DNA from: an uncultured Sphingobium sp.
Lineage (GTDB): Bacteria > Pseudomonadota > Alphaproteobacteria > Sphingomonadales > Sphingomonadaceae
DNA length: 5,194 bases
Direction: 5' to 3'
NCBI GenBank assembly: GCA_913773715.1
Contig: CAJYHD010000781.1
Coordinates: 1 to 5,194, forward strand
This document shows, in pieces, positions 1 to 3,818 of this stretch. The number at the start of each line of letters is the position of its first letter. The first letter of the stretch is position 1. The notes beneath the pieces were generated by a model. The model ran no database searches. It had not been told where the DNA came from and saw only the letters and a list, made by a program, of their open reading frames with translations. Position numbers and translations under genes: made by a program.

Positions 1-361
1 ACTTGTCATAGGCGAAGGTGATGCCGGAAGGCATGCGCAGCAGCAGATTGTCGCCGTCGCGGATCACGTCCACGCCCGAACCTGCCGTCTCTTCGCGCAG
101 CTTGCGTTCCTGCGCGTCCATGTAAGCCCCGATCCCCGCACCAGCGACAGCGCCGATGCCTGCGCCCAGGATCTTTTCGGTGCGATCATTGCGTCCGCCC
201 ACGATGTCGCCAAGCAGATAGCCGCCCAGCGCGCCGCCGATGCCGCCGATCGCGGCCTTGGAAATCGTGCGCTGCCCGGTTTCCGGGTCGGTCGTGCAGG
301 CGGCGGTGGCGAGCATCGCGGTAAGGCCCACGGTGCCGAGAATGCGGTGCGAAATCTTCAT
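1..361 (-). CDS. OmpA-family glycine-zipper lipoprotein (YiaD-like), N-terminal part
   Basis: The first 120 residues of an outer-membrane lipoprotein are visible; the rest lies beyond the left edge. A basic N-terminus (MKISHR) and hydrophobic stretch lead to Cys22 (LATAAC), a slightly atypical lipobox with Thr at -3, then TTDPETGQR. Two glycine-rich segments follow, AIGGIGGALGGYLLG (about 37-51) and ILGAGIGAVAGAGIGAYMD (about 64-82), which form a glycine-zipper 2TM region. Next come DAQERKLREE and GVDVIRDGDNLLLRMPSGITF. This order matches E. coli YiaD (CTTNPYTGE, glycine zipper, YYMDVQEAKLR, GDNIILNMP, VTF), where an OmpA-like peptidoglycan-binding domain follows. By family, the protein should sit in the outer membrane and contact the cell wall. 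The ATG at 361 is supported by an AAGGGA ribosome site at 376-371, nine bases upstream. The gene diverges from the transporter at 514. The family call is confident; the C-terminal domain is inferred. Confidence 0.9.
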   Translation of the reverse strand, partial: MKISHRILGTVGLTAMLATAACTTDPETGQRTISKAAIGGIGGALGGYLLGDIVGGRNDRTEKILGAGIGAVAGAGIGAYMDAQERKLREETAGSGVDVIRDGDNLLLRMPSGITFAYDK

Positions 362-410
362 CGATGCGGTTCCCTTGTTCTGGTCGCCCGGACGGGTTTT
401 ATGTGCCCCC

Positions 411-436
411 AATGGCCGAGTGACGGGCTTTGTTCC
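411..436 (-). promoter_or_regulatory. possible EcfG-type (general stress response) promoter for the lipoprotein gene
   Basis: On the minus strand GGAAC (436-432) is followed after 17 bases by CATT (414-411). The alphaproteobacterial EcfG sigma factor recognises GGAAC-N16/17-CGTT, so the -35 is perfect and the -10 has one mismatch. Transcription would begin near 403, giving a leader of about 40 bases before the ATG at 361. This is a short motif that can occur by chance, and I see no convincing sigma-70 alternative in the gap. Confidence 0.25.
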
Positions 437-468
437 AGATGCGAACTGAACCTTTCATGAGGGAGCGG

Positions 469-498
469 TTGTTAAACCGAAAGAATCGACGCTATAGG
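469..498 (+). promoter_or_regulatory. possible sigma-70-type promoter for the CorC/HlyC transporter gene
   Basis: TTGTTA (469-474) and TATAGG (493-498) are separated by 18 bases; each matches the sigma-70 consensus at four of six positions. If this is used, transcription would start around 504-506, downstream of the only purine-rich stretch (AGGGAG, 496-501). The mRNA for the ATG at 514 would then be nearly leaderless. A promoter further upstream would instead retain AGGGAG as a distant ribosome site, 12 bases from the ATG. Confidence 0.25.
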
Positions 499-513
499 GA
501 GTGACTGACCGCC

Positions 514-1833
514 ATGGCCACGATCCCCCCTCCCAATCCGACGCCCTTTCCCTGGGCCGACCTTCTCATCATTCTGGTACTGGTGGCGCTGAACGGCGTC
601 TTTGCCATGTCCGAACTGGCGGTGGTGTCTGCGCGGCGTCCCCGGCTTCAGGCGATGGAAAAGGCGGGGCGCAAGGGCGCAAAGTCCGCGCTGGCGCTCG
701 CCGCCGATCCGGGCAAGTTCCTTTCGACCGTGCAGATCGGTATCACGCTGATCGGAATCGGCACCGGTGCCTATTCCGGCGCGAGCCTGGGCGGGCCGGT
801 GGGCGACATTTTGGCGGGTGCTGGCCTGCCGCCGCATGGGGCGGAAACCGCCGGCTTCGCGCTCGTGATCGGCCTCACAACCTATGCCTCGCTGATCGTC
901 GGCGAACTGGTGCCCAAGCAATTCGCCCTGCGTGCACCCGAGCCGATCGCGATCCTGGTCGCCGGACCGATGATGGTACTGGCGAAGATCACCGCGCCGA
1001 TCGTCTGGGTACTGGATGCATCGAGCGGCCTCATCTTCAAGCTGCTTGGCCTCGACCGCGAATCCGAACAGCATGTGACGGCGGAAGAACTGCACCTGAT
1101 CGTCGCTGAGGCCAGCCGGTCGGGCGTGATCGAGGAAAGCGAGCGTGCGATCATTTCTGGCGTGGTGCGCCTTGCCGACCGCCCGGTGCGCGAGGTGATG
1201 ACGCAGCGCATGGATGTCGACTGGATCGATATCGCGGCGGATGAGGAGACGATCCGCGCCAAGCTGCTCGAAAGCTCGCATACGCGCCTGCCCGTTGGAC
1301 GCGGATCGGTGGAGGACATCATCGGTATCGTCCAGGCGCGCGACATCATGACCGCCTTGTTCCGGGGCGAACCGCTCAATGTCGGCGCGCTGATGCGCCG
1401 GACCGAAATTGTGCCTGATCAGGTCGACGCGATGGACGCGCTGGAAGTGCTGCGCAAGTCCGACGTGCCGATGGTCATGGTGCATGACGAATATGGCCAT
1501 TTCGAAGGTATCGTGACGCCTGCCGACCTGCTCTCTGCGATCGCCGGGCACTTCGCGTCCGACCGCGACGCCTATGACGAACCGGACGTGGTCGAGCGCG
1601 AGGACGGCAGCCTGCTCGTCTCCGGCCAGATGCCAATCGATCAATTGGCCGAGCGGATCGACATCAATCTATCCGAAGACCGCGACTATGCGACCGTCGC
1701 GGGCCATGTCCTCTGGCTGCTCCGCCGCCTGCCCGAAGTCGGCGACTATGCCGAGGATCAGGGCTGGCGCTTCGAGATCGTCGACATGGATGGCCGCAAG
1801 ATCGACAAGCTGCTGGTGGCTTCGCACGCTTAA
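514..1833 (+). CDS. hemolysin-family (CNNM/DUF21, CBS pair, CorC_HlyC) membrane transporter
   Basis: This is a complete 439-residue inner-membrane protein with the usual three-part layout of the YtfL/TlyC/CorC superfamily. An N-terminal CNNM (DUF21) transmembrane domain spans about 14-180. It has a first helix around 16-36 that runs into NGVFAMSELAVVSARR, hydrophobic segments around 72-95, 113-130 and 143-168, and the conserved GELVPKQFAL at 130-139. A pair of CBS domains follows at about 226-282 (starting VMTQRMDVDWID, with GIVQARDIM) and 290-346 (with MVMVHDEYGHFEGIVTPADLL). A C-terminal CorC_HlyC domain spans about 357-436. CNNM proteins are linked to Mg2+ efflux, and E. coli YtfL (PaeA) to polyamine export, so substrate cannot be assigned here; CBS domains commonly sense adenine nucleotides. 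The hemolysin name is historical. Length is close to E. coli YtfL (about 447). The stop codon lies inside the first copy of the repeated element at 1828. Confidence 0.93.
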   Translation: MATIPPPNPTPFPWADLLIILVLVALNGVFAMSELAVVSARRPRLQAMEKAGRKGAKSALALAADPGKFLSTVQIGITLIGIGTGAYSGASLGGPVGDILAGAGLPPHGAETAGFALVIGLTTYASLIVGELVPKQFALRAPEPIAILVAGPMMVLAKITAPIVWVLDASSGLIFKLLGLDRESEQHVTAEELHLIVAEASRSGVIEESERAIISGVVRLADRPVREVMTQRMDVDWIDIAADEETIRAKLLESSHTRLPVGRGSVEDIIGIVQARDIMTALFRGEPLNVGALMRRTEIVPDQVDAMDALEVLRKSDVPMVMVHDEYGHFEGIVTPADLLSAIAGHFASDRDAYDEPDVVEREDGSLLVSGQMPIDQLAERIDINLSEDRDYATVAGHVLWLLRRLPEVGDYAEDQGWRFEIVDMDGRKIDKLLVASHA

Positions 1834-1952
1834 CTTCGCACTTTTCCCGCAAAACGCGACATTAAGTTGCGGCGGCGTGATCCTATTGGAAGGCGGATGA
1901 GGCGCTGTCAAAGGCCGTGTGCAAGGATGTCTTGCGGCGTGATGATAGGACA
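1828..1952 (+). repeat. repeated leader-like element, copy 1
   Basis: The first of two related elements 347 bases apart. Over 1828-1886 it matches 2175-2233 at 45 of 59 positions with no gaps. The identical blocks are GCTTAACTTCGCA, TTTCCCGC, GCGACA, GTTGC and TGATCCTAT. Differences cluster in short segments of equal length, notably AAAAC versus CGTTT and the loop of a hairpin. That hairpin pairs CGCGAC (1855-1860) with GTTGCG (1866-1871) around ATTAA. CAAAG and GCCGT recur further on with small indels, and both copies end in TAGGACA. TCCTAT (1881-1886) is exactly complementary to ATAGGA (1945-1950), which contains the AGGA of a ribosome-binding site. A local hairpin GCAAG/CTTGC (1921-1935) occurs only in this copy. 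The element begins on the last codons of the transporter gene, so it could be transcribed by read-through. Confidence 0.7.
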
Positions 1953-1958
1953 GAATAG

Positions 1959-1997
1959 ATGTGCCGAAGATCCAGCTCTGATTTCGAAGCGGGATAG
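1959..1997 (+). CDS. possible 12-codon leader ORF after repeat copy 1
   Basis: ATG at 1959 opens a 12-residue frame, MCRRSSSDFEAG, ending in TAG. It is preceded by AGGA (1947-1950) with eight bases between. This arrangement corresponds to the AGGA and ATG of the acetyltransferase gene after copy 2. It could be a leader peptide or the remnant of a gene once controlled by copy 1. The peptide has no recognisable similarity, and a chance ORF of this size is entirely possible. Confidence 0.25.
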   Translation: MCRRSSSDFEAG

Positions 1998-2028
1998 CGG
2001 GGCCGTCGAACGGGGATGCCAAGCGTCG

Positions 2029-2166
2029 ATGTTTAAAGACGTGCCAATGGAATTTTGGCTGCTGTCGCTCATCATGCTCGCAGCTTACAAGCCCGGCAAA
2101 TATCTTTACGATCGGGCAGCCGGATCGACGCCGGATTTGGATGGTCCATGGCCTTCGCGCGGATGA
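2029..2166 (+). CDS. hypothetical small protein (45 residues, or 39 from the second Met)
   Basis: A small ORF lies between the two repeat copies: MFKDVPMEFWLLSLIMLAAY, then a basic and polar tail KPGKYLYDRAAG and a proline-rich end. A hydrophobic run of about a dozen residues (FWLLSLIMLAAY) near the N-terminus could be a short membrane anchor. Two starts are possible. ATG 2029 has GGGGA twelve bases upstream, and ATG 2047 has a weak AAAGA seven bases upstream; neither site is strong. The frame is open further upstream to 1867, but that extension runs through repeat copy 1 and is unlikely to be translated. The stop is eight bases before repeat copy 2. Third codon positions are less GC-rich than in the neighbouring genes, suggesting either foreign origin or non-coding sequence. 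I do not recognise a family. Confidence 0.35.
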   Translation: MFKDVPMEFWLLSLIMLAAYKPGKYLYDRAAGSTPDLDGPWPSRG

Positions 2167-2174
2167 CGATATGG

Positions 2175-2302
2175 GCTTAACTTCGCATGTTTCCCGCCGT
2201 TTGCGACAGGATGTTGCGCGGGGCTGATCCTATCGCAAAGCGCCAAGGTGAAGGGTACAAAGACGCCGTAGCCCGTTTACCGTTCGCCCGAGATGTAGGA
2301 CA
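2175..2302 (+). repeat. repeated leader-like element, copy 2 (5' leader of the acetyltransferase gene)
   Basis: The second copy of the element, placed directly before the acetyltransferase start at 2307. It retains all the blocks listed for copy 1. The stem-loop is kept: TGCGAC (2202-2207) pairs with GTTGCG (2213-2218) around AGGAT. The loop sequence differs from copy 1 but has the same five-base length, and the closing C-G pair of copy 1 becomes a T-G wobble. A second weak hairpin may form between GGTG (2247-2250) and CGCC (2264-2267), with GGC/GCC at the comparable place in copy 1; both have CAAAG in the loop. An ATG at 2187 falls inside a shared block but is not present in copy 1, so it is unlikely to be a conserved start. 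Confidence 0.7.
2228..2300 (+). promoter_or_regulatory. possible Shine-Dalgarno sequestering pairing upstream of the acetyltransferase
   Basis: TCCTAT (2228-2233) can pair with GTAGGA (2295-2300): five Watson-Crick pairs and one T-G. The AGGA at 2297-2300 is the ribosome site six bases before the ATG at 2307. Copy 1 has the same arrangement with six perfect pairs (1881-1886 with 1945-1950). This suggests that the folded leader hides the ribosome site, as in translational riboswitches, RNA thermometers or protein-bound leaders. The pairing is short and spans about 60 bases, so it would need the intervening structure to be stable. Confidence 0.45.
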
Positions 2303-2306
2303 ATCC

Positions 2307-2765
2307 ATGCTCACGATCCGCGAAGACGACCTAACTGGGGAACAGACGCGCGTGCTGCTGGCGCTCCATCTCGCCGGGATGCATGCCAGTTCGCCACCGG
2401 GCAACGTGTTCGCACTTGACCTGTCGGGCTTGCAGGTGCCGGACGTCGCAGTGTGGACGGCGTGGCGGGGTGACGACATCGCAGGCGTGGGCGCGCTCAA
2501 GATGCTGGGTGACGGCACGGCGGAGGTGAAGTCGATGCGCAGCCATCCCGACTTCGTGCGGCAGGGGGTGGGCACCGCGATGCTGGAAACCATCATCGCG
2601 GCAGCAGGCGCGCGCGGCGTGACGCGATTGAGCCTGGAGACCGGCAGCGGCCCGGCCTTCGAGCCTGCTCTTGCGCTCTATCGGCGGCGCGGATTTGCGA
2701 ACGGCCCCGCCTTCGCCGATTATGTGCGGAGCGACTTCAACCAGTTCCTGCACCTCGACCTGTAG
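2307..2765 (+). CDS. GNAT-family N-acetyltransferase (YsnE-like)
   Basis: A 152-residue GNAT enzyme, expected to transfer acetyl from acetyl-CoA to an amine; the substrate is unknown. The core runs EVKSMRSHPDFVRQGVGTAM (about 73-92), in which RQGVGT (85-90) is the Q/R-x-x-G-x-G/A pyrophosphate-binding loop, followed by the helix AMLETIIAAAGARG. RLSLETG (107-113) and ALALYRRRGF (121-130) are the usual late strand and motif B. The N-terminal HLAGMHASSPPGNVFALDLS resembles the MHELSPPESVHALDL region of YsnE-type GNATs. The frame is open upstream to an ATG at 2187. I prefer 2307 because AGGA lies six bases before it, the length then fits the family, and the 40 extra residues would be encoded by the repeat element. 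Likely controlled by that leader. TacT-like toxin function seems unlikely given its similarity to YsnE-type enzymes. Confidence 0.9.
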   Translation: MLTIREDDLTGEQTRVLLALHLAGMHASSPPGNVFALDLSGLQVPDVAVWTAWRGDDIAGVGALKMLGDGTAEVKSMRSHPDFVRQGVGTAMLETIIAAAGARGVTRLSLETGSGPAFEPALALYRRRGFANGPAFADYVRSDFNQFLHLDL

Positions 2766-2773
2766 CATCGCGC

Positions 2774-2802
2774 TTGCCCTGACGATACGAACCATATATG
2801 AA
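2774..2802 (+). promoter_or_regulatory. possible promoter of the ParD-like/map operon
   Basis: TTGCCC (2774-2779) and TATGAA (2797-2802) are 17 bases apart, each matching sigma-70 at four of six positions. A start near 2809 would give a leader of about 19 bases that still contains the strong GAGGTG site at 2816-2821. The -10 lies inside the repeat array at 2781-2812, so a bound repressor would block polymerase. Confidence 0.35.
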
Positions 2803-2812
2803 CCATATCGTC
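2781..2812 (+). promoter_or_regulatory. operator-like repeat array upstream of the ParD-like gene
   Basis: Two overlapping symmetries occupy 32 bases. GACGATA (2781-2787) is an exact inverted copy of TATCGTC (2806-2812). Inside it GAACCATAT occurs twice (2789-2797 and 2800-2808) with an 11-base period, close to one helical turn. Ribbon-helix-helix repressors typically bind cooperatively to short sites repeated about one turn apart, and the gene immediately downstream encodes such a protein. The symmetry is directly visible; its role as an autoregulatory operator is inferred. No T-run follows, so it is not an intrinsic terminator of the acetyltransferase gene. Confidence 0.55.
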
Positions 2813-2827
2813 AACGAGGTGAAATAT

Positions 2828-3040
2828 ATGGGCATCGTGAAAATCGCCGACGACCTGCATGAGGAGGCGCGCAAGGCGAGCGCCGTCATGTGCCGGTCGA
2901 TCAATGCGCAGGCCGAATTCTGGATGAAGATCGGCATGCTGGCGGAGGCGAACCCCGCCCTCTCCTTCAACGACATCGTGCAGATGCAGCTGGCGCAGGC
3001 CGGATCGGCACCCGCGATCCCCAACCGCCAAGCCGCCTGA
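2828..3040 (+). CDS. ParD-like ribbon-helix-helix antitoxin-family protein
   Basis: A 70-residue protein resembling the ParD_like family (PF11903, formerly DUF3423). MGIVKIADDL (1-10) fits the DNA-contacting beta strand. HEEARKASAVMCR and SINAQAEFWMKIGMLAEANP fit the two helices of a ribbon-helix-helix dimer. LSFNDIVQMQL follows, then a short Ala/Pro tail. ATG 2828 is chosen over the in-frame ATG at 2798 because GAGGTG (2816-2821) lies six bases before it; the ten extra residues would also be encoded by the repeat array. It should bind DNA as a dimer and probably represses its own promoter through that array. No RelE/ParE toxin is adjacent. Instead the gene for methionine aminopeptidase begins one base after its stop, so the two are almost certainly cotranscribed. 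Whether it acts as an antitoxin is unknown. Confidence 0.85.
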   Translation: MGIVKIADDLHEEARKASAVMCRSINAQAEFWMKIGMLAEANPALSFNDIVQMQLAQAGSAPAIPNRQAA

Positions 3041-3041
3041 C

Positions 3042-3812
3042 ATGGTCAAGACCCCCGATGAGATCGCGCTGATGCGGATTTCCGGCAAGTTGCTCGCGTC
3101 CGTGTTCGAGATGCTGGACGGCATCGACCTCATCGGCATGTCCACCATGGCGGTCAACGACCTTGTGGAGCGCTTCATCACCGATGACCTCGCCGCCCGC
3201 CCCGCGAGCAAGGGCCAATATGGCTTCAAGTTCGTGCTCAACTGCTCGATCAATGACGTGGTGTGCCATGGCGTACCCGACGCCGACACGATCATCCGCG
3301 ACGGCGACATCATCAACCTCGACATCACGCTGGAGAAGAACGGCTTCATCGCCGATTCGAGCAAGACCTATATGGTGGGTGCGGTATCGCCTGCCGCGCG
3401 GCGGCTGGTCCGCGTCGCGCAGGAAGCGATGTGGCAGGGCATCGGCGCGGTGCGCCCCGGTGCGCGCCTCGGCGATATCGGCTTTGCGATCGAGCGTCAC
3501 GCCAAGAAGAATGGCTATAGCGTCGTGCGCGACTATTGCGGCCATGGCATCGGCCGCGAAATGCACGAAGCGCCGCAGATCCTGAACTTCGGGCGCCCCG
3601 GCACCGGCATGACGCTGCGTGAGGGCATGGTCTTTACGATCGAGCCGATGGTCAATCAGGGGACGCGCAAGGTGACGACGCGCGACGATGGCTGGACCGT
3701 GGTCACCAACGACGCACGCCTCTCCGCGCAGTTCGAGCATACGGTGGCGGTGACGGCGGACGGCGTCGAAGTGCTGACGCTGCGCCGGGACGAAACGCCG
3801 CTCGCCGCCTGA
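3042..3812 (+). CDS. map: type I methionine aminopeptidase
   Basis: A complete 256-residue cytosolic metalloprotease that removes the initiator Met from nascent proteins. Every catalytic position of E. coli MetAP is present: His76 (VCHGVP, E. coli His79), metal ligands Asp94 (INLDIT), Asp105 (IADSSKTY), His168 (CGHGIGR), Glu201 (FTIEPM) and Glu232 (FEHTVAV), plus His175 (EMHEAP). FIADSSKTY has Ala where GD is usual before the second Asp ligand, a mild change. There is no N-terminal SH3 or zinc-finger extension (type Ia). The start lies one base after the ParD-like stop and has no clear ribosome site, so translation probably depends on reinitiation from the upstream gene. Because it is coupled to a ribbon-helix-helix protein, this may be a second MetAP copy rather than the main housekeeping one; this window cannot show that. 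Confidence 0.95.
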   Translation: MVKTPDEIALMRISGKLLASVFEMLDGIDLIGMSTMAVNDLVERFITDDLAARPASKGQYGFKFVLNCSINDVVCHGVPDADTIIRDGDIINLDITLEKNGFIADSSKTYMVGAVSPAARRLVRVAQEAMWQGIGAVRPGARLGDIGFAIERHAKKNGYSVVRDYCGHGIGREMHEAPQILNFGRPGTGMTLREGMVFTIEPMVNQGTRKVTTRDDGWTVVTNDARLSAQFEHTVAVTADGVEVLTLRRDETPLAA

Positions 3813-3818
3813 CGCGGA

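Noticed and set aside
472..1644. 390-residue minus-strand frame opposite the transporter gene
   Set aside because: It is rich in His, Arg, Asp and Gly with no recognisable motif, as expected for the antisense of a GC-rich gene. The plus strand encodes a clear full-length transporter.
1828..1840. TTAAC in the conserved repeat start as a CtrA binding site
   Set aside because: CtrA sites need two TTAA half-sites seven bases apart; no second half-site is present at that spacing in either copy.
1921..1935. GCAAG/CTTGC hairpin as an intrinsic terminator of the transporter gene
   Set aside because: The stem is only five pairs (plus GCC/GGC outside) and no T-run follows. It lies inside repeat copy 1.
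1867..2166. 99-residue plus-strand frame as one protein
   Set aside because: Its first half runs through repeat copy 1 and is Arg/Cys-rich without a ribosome site. Only the last 45 codons have any protein-like character.
2307..3040. TacAT-type toxin-antitoxin pair formed by the GNAT enzyme and the ribbon-helix-helix protein
   Set aside because: In TacAT the ribbon-helix-helix gene comes first and overlaps the GNAT gene. Here the order is reversed, a 62-base gap with its own repeat array and promoter separates them, and the GNAT resembles YsnE-type enzymes.
2967..3740. 257-residue and overlapping 214-residue minus-strand frames opposite map and the ParD-like gene
   Set aside because: Low-complexity His/Arg/Asp-rich composition, no ribosome site seen and no motif. 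The plus strand carries all MetAP catalytic residues.
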